Assembly: GCA_045635885.1 (NCBI GenBank)
Contig: JAZTWO010000077.1
Coordinates: 47,642 to 111,641, forward strand
Direction: 5' to 3'
Length of the DNA: 64,000 nucleotides
DNA from: RGIG4608 sp045635885
GTDB lineage: Bacteria > Bacillota > Clostridia > Oscillospirales > CAG-272
Shown here: piece after piece, positions 27,940 to 37,048 of the stretch
Position numbering within the stretch: position 1 is the stretch's first letter
Layout of the letters: each line of letters opens with the position of its first letter
The notes under the pieces: model-generated
What the model was told of the DNA's origin: nothing
The model's input: the letters and a program-made list of their open reading frames with translations, nothing else
Databases searched by the model: none
Position numbers and translations under genes: made by a program

Positions 27940-28584
27940 ATGGTTAAATTAATTATTGTAAGACACGGAAATAGTATTGGCAATTTTAAAAGAATTTTTA
28001 TCGGGCAAACCGATTGGGGACTTTCTGAGGTGGGCGAGGAACAGGTTAAGCGTCTCACCGAATATTTGAAGCAGTTCCACATAGATGAAATTTATTCAAG
28101 CGACCTTTGCAGAGCATATAACACGGTACTTCCCACTGCGGAGCGATTGGGACTTGAAATTCACAAAAACAAGGGGCTTCGTGAAATTTATGCAGGTGAG
28201 TGGGAGCAGAAAACTTTTCTTGAACTTGCCGAGCAATTTCCTGATACCTATTGGACATTCCAAAACGATATTGGAAATGCTCATCCCGACGGTGGAGAGA
28301 AGATTTCTGAAGTTTTTGATCGTATTAAATATACTATTGAAGAGATTCTTGCCGAAAATGACGGAAAAACCGTTCTTATTGGCACTCACGCAACAGTTAT
28401 TCGTGTGATGAATTGCTTGTGGCACGGTGGTACTCTTGACACACTTCAAAACTACGATTGGGTTACAAATGCGGCGGTTTGTCACATTGAATATGAAGAT
28501 GGCAAATATAACGTGATTGAATATGGTCACGACGCACATTTGGAAGGAATAATCACTCACGTTGGCGTCAAAAAGGCAGATTAA
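27940..28584 (+). CDS. Histidine phosphatase (phosphoglycerate mutase family)
   Basis: 214 residues. The catalytic IVRHGNS motif is at residues 4-10, followed by GLSEVGEEQV, SSDLCRAYNT, EIYAGEWE (acid) and the second His in IGTHATVIRV. The family removes phosphate via a phosphohistidine; members include cofactor-dependent mutases, alpha-ribazole phosphatase and broad phosphatases. The substrate is not evident. It is monocistronic. Confidence 0.85.
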   Translation: MVKLIIVRHGNSIGNFKRIFIGQTDWGLSEVGEEQVKRLTEYLKQFHIDEIYSSDLCRAYNTVLPTAERLGLEIHKNKGLREIYAGEWEQKTFLELAEQFPDTYWTFQNDIGNAHPDGGEKISEVFDRIKYTIEEILAENDGKTVLIGTHATVIRVMNCLWHGGTLDTLQNYDWVTNAAVCHIEYEDGKYNVIEYGHDAHLEGIITHVGVKKAD

Positions 28585-28670
28585 ATTTAGATAAATATCA
28601 AAAAATGTCGATTTTTCTTTGTGCAAGTTTCACAAAATAATGGAAAAGTCGATATTTTTTATATAAACTA

Positions 28671-28699
28671 TTTACAAATAAAAATAAATGTGATATAAT
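28671..28699 (+). promoter_or_regulatory. Promoter of hpf
   Basis: TTTACA, 17-bp spacer, TATAAT. Confidence 0.75.
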
Positions 28700-28754
28700 T
28701 AAATCAGAAAGAGGAATCTCTTTCATTTAAATACAACTCGAAAGGAATGATTTG

Positions 28755-29282
28755 ATGAAGATTACTATTGTTGGCAGACAGATGAACGTTTGGGATTCAA
28801 CCAAAGAAATGGCTGAAAAGAAACTCGCAAGACTGGACAAATATTTTGGTTCAGAGGCCTCCGCAACAGTAACGTTCAGTTGTAAGCGTGAACGTGATAG
28901 CGTTGAAATTACGATTCACGGTGCAAACACAATCTTTCGTGCTGAGGTTGAGGATACAAGCTTCCAAAACGCTATGGATCGCTGTGTGGAGATCATCGAC
29001 CGACAGATCAGAAAGAACAAAACTCGTCTTGAAAAACGACTTAAAGAGGGCGAATTCACCTTTCCTGATTTTGACGAGGGTCTTGACGAAGATCCCGAAT
29101 TTATCGTAAGAACAAAGGAGTTTGAGCTTTTCCCAATGAGCGTTGAAGAAGCAATTATGCAAATGAATTTGCTTGGACATCAGTTCTTCGTTTTCTTCAA
29201 TGACGAGATCGACAATGTTTCCGTTGTTTACACAAGAAAAGACGGAAGCTATGGACTTATTAACCCCATAATTTATAAGTAA
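28755..29282 (+). CDS. hpf: Ribosome hibernation promoting factor, long form
   Basis: 175 residues from ATG; a TTG just before is also in frame. The N-terminal S30AE domain (MKITIVGRQMNVWDST, about 1-95) binds the 30S decoding site. After a short acidic linker, the C-terminal dimerisation domain (RTKEFELFPMSVEEAIMQM, VYTRKDGSYGLI) joins two 70S particles into 100S dimers. This is the normal Firmicutes long form. Own promoter and terminator. Confidence 0.96.
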   Translation: MKITIVGRQMNVWDSTKEMAEKKLARLDKYFGSEASATVTFSCKRERDSVEITIHGANTIFRAEVEDTSFQNAMDRCVEIIDRQIRKNKTRLEKRLKEGEFTFPDFDEGLDEDPEFIVRTKEFELFPMSVEEAIMQMNLLGHQFFVFFNDEIDNVSVVYTRKDGSYGLINPIIYK

Positions 29283-29313
29283 AAGGTTAATATCAATTAA
29301 ATAAAACGAATTT

Positions 29314-29342
29314 TCCCACCGCATAAGCGGTGGGATTTTTTG
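29314..29342 (+). terminator. hpf terminator
   Basis: A 9-bp stem TCCCACCGC / GCGGTGGGA, ATAA loop and seven Ts. Confidence 0.9.
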
Positions 29343-29417
29343 TAGAGATGCGTAACTAAGATGAATCAAAATTTGAATTTGTGGATGAAAATTTATTCAA
29401 AAAAACTTTTAAATCCA

Positions 29418-29446
29418 TTGACTATGATTTATGGTTATGATATAAT
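29418..29446 (+). promoter_or_regulatory. Promoter of the flippase gene
   Basis: TTGACT, 17-bp spacer, TATAAT. Confidence 0.75.
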
Positions 29447-29478
29447 AATAAAGTTAGCTTATGAAAGGGGGATTTGAG

Positions 29479-30882
29479 ATGGACAAGTACAGAAAGTTAC
29501 TATCGAACACGTTGATATTGACTATCGGAACGTTTGCGTCGAAGTTATTGGTCTATTTTTTGATGCCTCTTTACACGGCGATTCTATCGACGGAGCAGTA
29601 CGGAACGGCGGATTTGATTACGAATGCGGCGAATTTGCTTATTCCGTTTTGTTGCATTGGAATTACTCACGGAGTTTTCCGCTTTGCCGCTGATGATGAC
29701 GAAAACAATAAGGTCGTTTTCTCGTCGGGCGTTAGCGTGCTTTTGGTTTCAAGCACTATATTCGTCTTATTGTCGCCACTGATTTCGTTTATTCCTAATT
29801 TTCAAAGCTATGCGTGGCTTATTGCACTTTACGTTGTAAGCTCAAATTTCCACACGCTTGCAAAGGAATATATCAGGGCAAAGGGAAGAATGAAGCTCTA
29901 TGCCGTGCAGAGTATTTTTGGTACTGCGTTGGTTATTGCGTTCAATCTTTTGTTCCTTATTCCAATGAATCTCGGTGTTACGGGATACGTTCTTTCGGTT
30001 GCGGTTGCGGATGCCGTTGGAACGGTATTCTTGGTTGTTTATGCCAAACTTTATAAGGATTTTTCGTTTAAGCTTACTTCTAAATCAAAAATAAAAGAAA
30101 TGCTTAGATACAGTTTACCAATGATGCCGACCACGGTTATTTGGTGGATTACAAACGTTTCTGACAGATTTGTTGTAACTTATATTTGCGGAAGTGCCGC
30201 AAACGGTCTTTACTCGGCTGCATACAAAATTCCAACAGTTATTGCGCTTGTCGCGGGCGTTTTCAACGAGGCATGGCAGCTTTCTGCAATTTCGGAATCA
30301 AAGGACAAAAGGGAAGTTGGTAACTTTTTCTCGGCAGTATTTGAAAAATATCAGGCGATTTTATTCCTTGGATGCTCGCTTCTGATTCCGTTCACTCCAC
30401 TTGCGACCAAAATCTTATTAAACGAGTCGTATTTTAGCGCTTGGAAATTTATGCCCGTGCTTTTGCTTGCTACTGTTTTTTCGTCGCTTGTTACCTTTAT
30501 AGGAACGATTTACACGGTGAAAAAGAAAACAATGATGTCACTTTTCACTGCGGCGGCGGGTGCAGGTCTTAACATTGCGCTTAACATTTTGATGATTCCC
30601 TCAATGGGCGCGCAGGGAGCAGGTATTGCAACTGCAATAAGCTATTTTGCGGTATTCACTTTAAGGGCGATTCACTCGAAGAAATTTATGCCCTTTAATC
30701 TTAAGGTGTGGAAGCTCACGCTTAACACTATTTTCGTTTTGGTGCAGATTGTATTTATGGTTTTGTCGCTCCCGGGCAATGTTTGGGTGCAAATTGCGAT
30801 GGTTGGTGGCATTGCGGCACTAAACGGTAAATCTCTTGTTTCTGCATTTGCAAAAATATTGAAAAAAATAATAAAAAAATAA
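29479..30882 (+). CDS. Polysaccharide/lipid-linked oligosaccharide flippase (PST family)
   Basis: 467 residues from the ATG behind GAAAGGGGGATTTGAG; the in-frame ATG at 29461 lacks a ribosome site. About 12-14 membrane helices. The start KLLSNTLILTIGTFASKLLVYFLMPLYT, with EQYG soon after, is typical of Wzx/PST exporters of the MOP superfamily. They flip undecaprenyl-linked sugar units across the membrane for capsule or cell-wall polysaccharide. No glycosyltransferases lie beside it, so the cargo is unknown. Confidence 0.85.
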   Translation: MDKYRKLLSNTLILTIGTFASKLLVYFLMPLYTAILSTEQYGTADLITNAANLLIPFCCIGITHGVFRFAADDDENNKVVFSSGVSVLLVSSTIFVLLSPLISFIPNFQSYAWLIALYVVSSNFHTLAKEYIRAKGRMKLYAVQSIFGTALVIAFNLLFLIPMNLGVTGYVLSVAVADAVGTVFLVVYAKLYKDFSFKLTSKSKIKEMLRYSLPMMPTTVIWWITNVSDRFVVTYICGSAANGLYSAAYKIPTVIALVAGVFNEAWQLSAISESKDKREVGNFFSAVFEKYQAILFLGCSLLIPFTPLATKILLNESYFSAWKFMPVLLLATVFSSLVTFIGTIYTVKKKTMMSLFTAAAGAGLNIALNILMIPSMGAQGAGIATAISYFAVFTLRAIHSKKFMPFNLKVWKLTLNTIFVLVQIVFMVLSLPGNVWVQIAMVGGIAALNGKSLVSAFAKILKKIIKK

Positions 30883-30891
30883 CAAAAACTA

Positions 30892-30920
30892 TTGCAATTT
30901 GGAAAAAGATGTGCTATAAT
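30892..30920 (+). promoter_or_regulatory. Promoter of rplS
   Basis: TTGCAA, 17-bp spacer, TATAAT. Confidence 0.75.
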
Positions 30921-30953
30921 ACACGATGTATGTGTATGTCACATAGATTATAT

Positions 30954-30989
30954 GGAATAGTCCGCTGCGACGCTCTGCATGAATATTCC
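30954..30989 (+). promoter_or_regulatory. Possible L19 leader hairpin
   Basis: GGAATA and TATTCC enclose a CCGCTGC-containing loop, directly upstream of the rplS ribosome site (AAGGAGGG). Position and content fit the L19 leader known upstream of rplS in low-GC Gram-positives, thought to mediate feedback by L19. Match to that family is from memory and unverified. Confidence 0.4.
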
Positions 30990-31012
30990 GATTTTTAAGG
31001 AGGGCCAAACAA

Positions 31013-31354
31013 ATGGATTTGATCAAGGCTTTTACAAACGAGCAGCCTAAGAAGGAACTCCTCGAGGTTAACCTTGGTGACACAATTCGTGTTCACAACA
31101 AGATCAAAGAGGGAACACGTGAAAGAATTCAGCTTTTCGAAGGTACAGTTATCGCTAAACACGGCGGCGGTATCTCTGAAACATTCACAGTAAGAAGAGT
31201 AGCATATGGTGTTGGTGTTGAAAAGACATTCCCCATCCACTCTCCTAACGTTGAAAAGGTTGATATCATCAGACACGGTAAGGTAAGACGTGCGAAACTC
31301 TACTATCTTCGTGATAGAGTTGGTAAGGCGTCCAAGGTTAAGGAAAGAATCTAA
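31013..31354 (+). CDS. rplS: 50S ribosomal protein L19
   Basis: 113 residues, the usual length. Characteristic phrases: GDTIRVHNKIKEGTRERIQLFEGTVIA, TVRRVAYGVGVEKTFPIHSP and RRAKLYYLRDRVGKASKVKERI. L19 sits at the 30S/50S interface. The rpsP-rimM-trmD genes often found upstream are absent here; rplS stands alone with its own promoter, leader and terminator. Confidence 0.98.
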   Translation: MDLIKAFTNEQPKKELLEVNLGDTIRVHNKIKEGTRERIQLFEGTVIAKHGGGISETFTVRRVAYGVGVEKTFPIHSPNVEKVDIIRHGKVRRAKLYYLRDRVGKASKVKERI

Positions 31355-31374
31355 TTACAACTTAACAAAAAAAG

Positions 31375-31402
31375 ATAGAGTGCTTCGGCACTCTATTTTT
31401 TA
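31375..31402 (+). terminator. rplS terminator
   Basis: A 9-bp stem ATAGAGTGC / GCACTCTAT with a TTCG loop and a T-run. Confidence 0.9.
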
Positions 31403-31519
31403 TATGCAATTTCTTGGTTGGCAGGTTGTATTTGCTTTGAAATTCCCGTACACAAGGGAACATTTTTGTTGGAGTTGTATTTTTAGGCAAAAAACCTTGA
31501 AAAATTATTAAAAATGCGA

Positions 31520-31548
31520 TATAATAGAAAATGCAACCAAAAGTTGCA
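31520..31548 (+). promoter_or_regulatory. TATAAT box followed by a palindrome
   Basis: TATAAT at 31520-31525, then TGCAAC-CAAAA-GTTGCA at 31532-31548. Possibly a distal promoter with an operator for the XRE regulator gene. Confidence 0.3.
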
Positions 31549-31566
31549 CAATTGAAAGCCAAAATG

Positions 31567-31595
31567 TATAGCAAAAAAGTCTTGTTTTTGCTATA
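31567..31595 (+). promoter_or_regulatory. Inverted repeat over the proximal -10 box
   Basis: A perfect 11-bp inverted repeat (TATAGCAAAAA, 7-base gap, TTTTTGCTATA). The right arm overlaps the TATAAT at 31592-31597, 38 bases before the regulator ATG. It suits an operator for self-repression by the encoded XRE protein (inference). Confidence 0.45.
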
Positions 31596-31631
31596 ATTTG
31601 GGTGGTAAATTGAAGAAAGGATTGCGATATA

Positions 31632-32465
31632 ATGACGTTTGAAATTGCTAATAGATTATATGAATTAAGAAAAAAGCACAACCTCTCACAAGAGGAGCTT
31701 GCAGAAAAGCTTGGCGTGTCACGTCAGGCGGTTTCCAAATGGGAAAGATGTGAGGCCTCGCCCGATACTGATAATCTTATTGCTCTTGCAAAGATTTACA
31801 ATCTTACTCTTGATGAGCTTATTTATGGCGAAAAGGAAGAAAAAAATGAAAATAAATCCGAGCGGGCGAATGGTGAAAGCTCATCTGAACAGGGCTATTC
31901 TTTTGTTGATGTTGACAACGGTAAGGATAAGGTGAAGATTGGCCCAACCGGTATTTTTGTTGAGAGTGAGGATGGCGAAAAGGTTAAGATTGGTTGGAGT
32001 GGAATCAAAATTGAATCTACTTGTACGGATGACGATGATGAGCACGATGATGACGACGAAGTTAATGACGATGACAAAAGAGTTTATGTGACGGGTGACG
32101 GTAAGGTTAAAATTGTGTTGGAAAATCAATTGCCAAAATTGAAAAAACCGAAATTCTGGCTTCAAATTCCGTACCCCATTATTTGCACGATTTTATACCT
32201 TTGGTTCGGCTTTGAAAACATTTGCGGCGGATGGGGACATGCATGGATAATTTTTGTTACAATTCCTGTATATTATTCGTTTATTGAGGCAATATATAAT
32301 AGAAAGGTGAATTATTTTGCGTATCCCGTATTTATAAGCTTTTTGTACTTATATTTTGGGCTTTATTGCAACAATTGGCACCCCTCTTGGCTTGTGTTTT
32401 TGACCATTCCTGTCTTTTACCCAATTGCGTCAATAATTGATAGTGGAATTAAGAGAATTAAGTAA
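31632..32465 (+). CDS. XRE-type regulator with acidic linker and membrane domain
   Basis: 277 residues. The N-terminal helix-turn-helix (about 5-60, LRKKHNLSQEELAEKLGVSRQAVSKWER) is a standard XRE domain. A middle part has two similar phrases (KVKIGPTGIFVES, KVKIGWSGIKIES) and then an Asp-rich stretch (about 134-150). The C-terminus has about four membrane helices with matching WHPSWLVFLTIPVFYP and HAWIIFVTIPVYYS segments. It looks like a membrane-tethered transcription factor that could sense envelope state or a cation bound by the acidic stretch (inference). It lies just upstream of the starch locus, but a link is unproven. Confidence 0.75.
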   Translation: MTFEIANRLYELRKKHNLSQEELAEKLGVSRQAVSKWERCEASPDTDNLIALAKIYNLTLDELIYGEKEEKNENKSERANGESSSEQGYSFVDVDNGKDKVKIGPTGIFVESEDGEKVKIGWSGIKIESTCTDDDDEHDDDDEVNDDDKRVYVTGDGKVKIVLENQLPKLKKPKFWLQIPYPIICTILYLWFGFENICGGWGHAWIIFVTIPVYYSFIEAIYNRKVNYFAYPVFISFLYLYFGLYCNNWHPSWLVFLTIPVFYPIASIIDSGIKRIK

Positions 32466-32497
32466 AAATCTACTAATGATTTAAATGAATTTTGTTC

Positions 32498-32526
32498 AAA
32501 AGCACCGAAAATGCTCGGTGCTTTTT
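32498..32526 (+). terminator. Terminator of the XRE gene
   Basis: An 11-bp stem AAAAGCACCGA / TCGGTGCTTTT, then T-rich. Confidence 0.85.
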
Positions 32527-32561
32527 GTATATAATTTTGTTACCAATTCGTTACTAAATTA

Positions 32562-32590
32562 TTGACTTTTTTTTGTATAAATGTTATAAT
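32562..32590 (+). promoter_or_regulatory. Promoter of malQ-pullulanase-CBM operon
   Basis: TTGACT, 17-bp spacer, TATAAT. An imperfect inverted repeat (GGAAATA...TATTTC) follows within a few bases. Confidence 0.75.
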
Positions 32591-32643
32591 GTTGAGAGGA
32601 AATATATAAACTATTTCTTTTACCTTTAGAAAGGAGAAATATT

Positions 32644-34137
32644 TTGAACAACACAAAGAATAACTTTGGTTTCACACACAAAAGCGGAATTCTTATGCCT
32701 GTAAGTTCTTTGCCTGCTAAATATGGCATTGGTGACTTTGGTAAATGCGCTTTTGACTTCGTTGATTTTTTAAGCGAAACTGCTCAAACTTGTTGGCAGG
32801 TTTTGCCGCTTAATCCAACTTCTTATGGAGATAGCCCTTATCAGTCTCCCGCTGCTTGTGCAGGCAATCCTTATTTTATTGCTCCCGAGCTTCTTTTTGA
32901 GCAGGGATTACTTACAAAGGATGAGCTTGATTCCTATGAACACGCACAGGGAAAGGTTGATTATGGTTTCCTCTTCAACACTCGTTATGAAATGCTCCGT
33001 AAGGCCTTTGCAAGATTTACTCCCAACGCTGAATACGATGCGTTCTGCGAAAAGACATCTGCTTGGCTTGAAGATTATGCGCTCTTTATGGCACTTAAGG
33101 TTCACTACAATTACTGCCAGTGGACACTTTGGAATGACGAACACAAGAACATAGCTTCTGCACGTCAGCATAGAGGTGAATTTGAGGGTGAAATGAATTT
33201 CTGGAAATGGATTCAGTTTGAATTTATGAGAGAATGGAATGCAGTTGTTGAATACGCACACTCAAAAGGTATCACAATTATAGGTGATATGCCCATTTAC
33301 GTTGCGCACGACAGTGTTGACGTTTGGTCTGCTCCCGAACAGTTCTTGCTTGACCAGAACTTTAATCCCACTATCGTTGCAGGTTGTCCTCCCGACGGAT
33401 TCTCTGTTGACGGTCAGCTTTGGGGTAACCCCATTTATAATTACGATCTTATGAAGGAACAGGATTACGCTTGGTGGGTAAACCGTGCAAGAGCAAACTT
33501 TGACCTTTATGATATTATCAGAATCGACCACTTCCGTGGATTTGCAAGCTATTATGCAATTCCTGCACACCACGACACTGCACGCTACGGAACATGGGAA
33601 ATCGGCCCCAGAATTGCTTTGTTTGAGGCAATTGATAAGGCGTTGCCCGATTCTAAAATTATTGCAGAGGATTTGGGTCTTATCACAGATGACGTTATCG
33701 AGCTTCTTGAACAGACTGGCTTCCCCGGAATGAAGATGCTCCACTTCGCATTCTATGACGAAGAGAGTGAATTCCTTCCCAGAAACTATCCTAACGCAAA
33801 CTGCATTGTATATTCTGCATCTCACGATAGCGACTGCACAGCTACTTGGTATGATAACCTTGTTGGTGAAGCGCTTGACAGATTTAGATTGGAATGCCCA
33901 AGAAGATTGGATCAAAATCCCATTGAAGCACTTATCGAATTCGCAATGACCAGCCCTGCTAATCTTGCAATGGTACCCCTTCAGGATTATCTTGAGCTTC
34001 CCAACAGTGTTGGTAGAATTAATACCCCTGCAGTTGCTGAAGGCAACTGGACTTACCGTGCTAATCCCGATTACGCAAGTGATGCGCTTAAGAAGAAGAT
34101 TCTTGACGTTACGGTAAGAACAGGCCGTGCAAAATAA
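32644..34137 (+). CDS. malQ: 4-alpha-glucanotransferase (amylomaltase, GH77)
   Basis: 497 residues, TTG start seven bases after AAAGGAG. GH77 signatures: SGILMPVSSLPAKYGIGDFG, DSPYQSPAACAGNPYFI, GDMPIYVAHDSVDVW, the nucleophile Asp in RIDHFRGF, the acid Glu in AEDLG, and SASHDSDCTATW. It is cytoplasmic (no signal) and transfers maltosyl units among imported maltodextrins, releasing glucose. First gene of an operon with pullulanase and a starch-binding lipoprotein. Confidence 0.96.
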   Translation: MNNTKNNFGFTHKSGILMPVSSLPAKYGIGDFGKCAFDFVDFLSETAQTCWQVLPLNPTSYGDSPYQSPAACAGNPYFIAPELLFEQGLLTKDELDSYEHAQGKVDYGFLFNTRYEMLRKAFARFTPNAEYDAFCEKTSAWLEDYALFMALKVHYNYCQWTLWNDEHKNIASARQHRGEFEGEMNFWKWIQFEFMREWNAVVEYAHSKGITIIGDMPIYVAHDSVDVWSAPEQFLLDQNFNPTIVAGCPPDGFSVDGQLWGNPIYNYDLMKEQDYAWWVNRARANFDLYDIIRIDHFRGFASYYAIPAHHDTARYGTWEIGPRIALFEAIDKALPDSKIIAEDLGLITDDVIELLEQTGFPGMKMLHFAFYDEESEFLPRNYPNANCIVYSASHDSDCTATWYDNLVGEALDRFRLECPRRLDQNPIEALIEFAMTSPANLAMVPLQDYLELPNSVGRINTPAVAEGNWTYRANPDYASDALKKKILDVTVRTGRAK

Positions 34138-34181
34138 TTGTCAATAACAAAATTAAAATAAAATAACGAAAGGAATTTGTT

Positions 34182-37004
34182 ATGAAGAAATCATCAATCA
34201 AACATTTGTCCCTCGTATTACTGATTTGTATGTTGTTCGGTATACTTGGAACATCTTGTTCAATGGGCTCTAAAGTTATTGAAAACGTTATCACCGTTGA
34301 AGGTGAAGACGTAATCGAGGGCCTTGACGACAAGGATACTTCCGGCGAAGTAGATAACGGAGGTATCGAAGGTACATATCAGCCCCCTGAAGGCGAATAT
34401 GATATCGAAACTCCCGAAGGTTACAACAAAGTTACCTTCTATTGGGTAAACCCCATGTTCTCATCTTGGGCAGATTACGAAGCATGTGATATTTGGATCT
34501 GGTACGACGATGTAGACGGTAAGGGTTATTTGATGGAACAGTGCGAATACGGTGCTAAGGTTGTTATCAACGTTCCTGAAACCGTTTTGGAAGTTGGCTT
34601 TATCGTTCGTAAGGACTGTTCTGAGCCCGGTGGAACAAGCTGGGGAACAGCGTCTAAAGACGGTGGCGACGACCGTTTCGCAATTATTACAGGAAAAGAA
34701 ACATACATTTTCCTTAAAAACGGTGATGCAAATCAATACGCAAGTGATGATGGAGTGAATTTAGTGCAAATTAAGAAATTTAACGTGGCTGGTATTAAAG
34801 ACTTCCACACAATCAAATACAATATTACTCCTGCTAAGAAGCTTGAAAATTATCAGCAGGTAAGTGTTTGGGACGGTGACAAGAAGCTCACTGTAACAAG
34901 AGTTAACACAATGGGTAAATCCACAGGCGCAGGTATGATTACTGTGGCTGAAACACTTGAGCTTAATAAGATTTATACAGTTAAGATAGAAGGCTTTGAT
35001 CCTATCAATGCAGTTCCTATGGAAATCTTTGATACTGATGCATTCAAGACAATGTATAACTATGACGGCAATGACCTTGGTGCTTATATCAATGGTGATA
35101 GCACAACATTTAAGGTTTGGGCTCCCACTGCTGCAAAGGTAGTTCTTGACCTTTACAAAGCAGGTAACGAATATGATGCAGACAAGAACCCCATCGTTGG
35201 TACTGCTGCAGATGCTTATGAACGCATTGAAATGACACTTGGTGAAAAGGGTGTTTGGTCCGCAACTGTTGATGGTGTTGGTCACGGCACATACTACACA
35301 TACACAGTAACAACAGCTGCCGGCACTGAAACTGCTACTGACCCCTATGGTAAGGCAGCAGGTCTTAACGGTAACAGATCAATGGTAGTTGACCTTGATA
35401 AGACAAATCCTTTGAACTGGACAGATGCAAACTTTGACCCCACATTCGGCGGCACAGTTAACTTTGACAACTACTCAGACGCATTTATCTGGGAAGTACA
35501 CATCCGTGACTTCTCTAACCTTATTACTGATTCTCAGTACAAGGGCAAGTATCTTGCATTCACAGAAACAGGTCTTAAGAACTCAAGTGGTGTTTCTGTT
35601 GGTGTAGATTACCTTGTAAACCTTGGTGTAACTCACGTTCACCTTCTTCCTTCTTACGACTATGCAACAGTTAAAGAAGAAAATCCCGACAGTGGCTTTA
35701 ACTGGGGTTATGACCCCAAGAACTACAACGTTCCCGAAGGTAGCTACTCTACAGACCCCTATAACGGTGAAGTAAGAATCAATGAATACAAGCAGATGGT
35801 TCAGGCTCTTCACGAACAGGGCATTGGCGTTATCATGGACGTTGTTTACAACCATACATTCAGTGGTACAGACAGCTGCTTCCACAGAATCGTTCCTTAT
35901 TACTATTACAGATACAACGCAAACGGTGCTAACTCTAACGCATCCGGTTGTGGTAACGATACAGCTTCTGAACGTTACATGTTCAGAAAGTACATCGTTG
36001 ACAGCGTAACTTACTGGATTACAGAATACAACCTCGACGGTTTCCGTTTTGACCTTATGGGTCTTCACGACCTTGAAACAATGAGACTCGTTGAAGAAGC
36101 TGTTCACGCAGTTAACCCCAACGCAATCATTTATGGTGAAGGTTGGACAATGGGTAGCACAATCGACGGTAGCGCACAGGCTAACCAGTCTAATATCGGT
36201 CAGATTCGTCCCACAAACAATGCTATCGGTTCTGTTGCAGTATTTAACGACGCAATCAGAAACGGTCTTAAGGGTAATAGCGGATTTGGTACAATCACAT
36301 CCGGTATCCTTAACGGTGGCGCAAGCGCAGATAACTTGAACAAGGTATTGTTCGGTATTATGGGTGGTAACGCAAACGGTGCAGGTTGGAGAGTAACTAA
36401 TAACATGGTTATTAACTATATGAGTGCTCACGATAACCTCGCTCTTTGGGACCAGCTCACATTGACAATGGGTGGAACAACAGCTGCTAAGGCAAAAGCT
36501 AACCGTCTTGGTGCAGCAATCCTCTTCATTTCTAAGGGTACTCCTTTTGTACAGGCAGGCGAAGAAATCCTTCGTACAAAGCCCTTGTATGACAAGAACG
36601 GCAACCTTGTTCCCGGTGAATACGACGAAAACAGCTATAGCTCATGTGATGAAACAAACAACCTTAAGTGGGAAACACTTAAGCCCGGCTCTGAAGAATA
36701 CAAGATGTATCAGTACTATGCGGGTCTTGTAGCAATGAGAAAGGCAAATCCCATCTTCTCTGATGTTGCTACAAACATCCAGTCTGCAAATCTTGGTAAC
36801 GCAGGACTTGCTATCACATATAAGCTTGGCAACCAGCAGGCAGTTGTTCTCATCAATGCTTCTTCAAGCTCCGTAAGCTACAACTTGAGTGGCTCTTGGA
36901 AGCTCGTTGCTGACATTGACAGAGCAGGATCTGCTACACTTGCAACACACAACGGTGGAAACGTATCTGTTCCTGCAGGCGGTATCCTCGTTTACGTTAA
37001 ATAA
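34182..37004 (+). CDS. pulA: Type I pullulanase lipoprotein (CBM41-CBM48-GH13)
   Basis: 940 residues. The lipobox GTSC anchors it outside the membrane. An N-terminal CBM41/PUD-like domain (about 75-190, KVTFYWVNP, IWIWYDD, GFIVRKD) binds alpha-glucans. A CBM48-like domain (TFKVWAPTAAKVVLDLY) precedes the GH13 barrel: FNWGYDPKNYNVPEGSYS, IMDVVYNHTF, nucleophile Asp in DGFRFDLMG, acid Glu in IYGEGW, and MSAHDN. It cuts alpha-1,6 branches of pullulan and amylopectin. 44 bases after malQ; 44 bases before the next gene. Confidence 0.95.
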   Translation: MKKSSIKHLSLVLLICMLFGILGTSCSMGSKVIENVITVEGEDVIEGLDDKDTSGEVDNGGIEGTYQPPEGEYDIETPEGYNKVTFYWVNPMFSSWADYEACDIWIWYDDVDGKGYLMEQCEYGAKVVINVPETVLEVGFIVRKDCSEPGGTSWGTASKDGGDDRFAIITGKETYIFLKNGDANQYASDDGVNLVQIKKFNVAGIKDFHTIKYNITPAKKLENYQQVSVWDGDKKLTVTRVNTMGKSTGAGMITVAETLELNKIYTVKIEGFDPINAVPMEIFDTDAFKTMYNYDGNDLGAYINGDSTTFKVWAPTAAKVVLDLYKAGNEYDADKNPIVGTAADAYERIEMTLGEKGVWSATVDGVGHGTYYTYTVTTAAGTETATDPYGKAAGLNGNRSMVVDLDKTNPLNWTDANFDPTFGGTVNFDNYSDAFIWEVHIRDFSNLITDSQYKGKYLAFTETGLKNSSGVSVGVDYLVNLGVTHVHLLPSYDYATVKEENPDSGFNWGYDPKNYNVPEGSYSTDPYNGEVRINEYKQMVQALHEQGIGVIMDVVYNHTFSGTDSCFHRIVPYYYYRYNANGANSNASGCGNDTASERYMFRKYIVDSVTYWITEYNLDGFRFDLMGLHDLETMRLVEEAVHAVNPNAIIYGEGWTMGSTIDGSAQANQSNIGQIRPTNNAIGSVAVFNDAIRNGLKGNSGFGTITSGILNGGASADNLNKVLFGIMGGNANGAGWRVTNNMVINYMSAHDNLALWDQLTLTMGGTTAAKAKANRLGAAILFISKGTPFVQAGEEILRTKPLYDKNGNLVPGEYDENSYSSCDETNNLKWETLKPGSEEYKMYQYYAGLVAMRKANPIFSDVATNIQSANLGNAGLAITYKLGNQQAVVLINASSSSVSYNLSGSWKLVADIDRAGSATLATHNGGNVSVPAGGILVYVK

Positions 37005-37048
37005 TTGGCCTATTGACTCATTTTATTAATGTTAATAAGGAGAATAAT

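Noticed and set aside
28585..28751. raiA-type structured RNA upstream of hpf
   Set aside because: The gap is short and AT-rich with only an imperfect stem; no supporting structure seen.
35583..36431. 282-aa minus-strand ORF (and others at 33262-33915, 34761-35285, 25185-25901, 49469-50068)
   Set aside because: All are mirror frames of highly expressed, codon-biased genes with clear domains on the plus strand.
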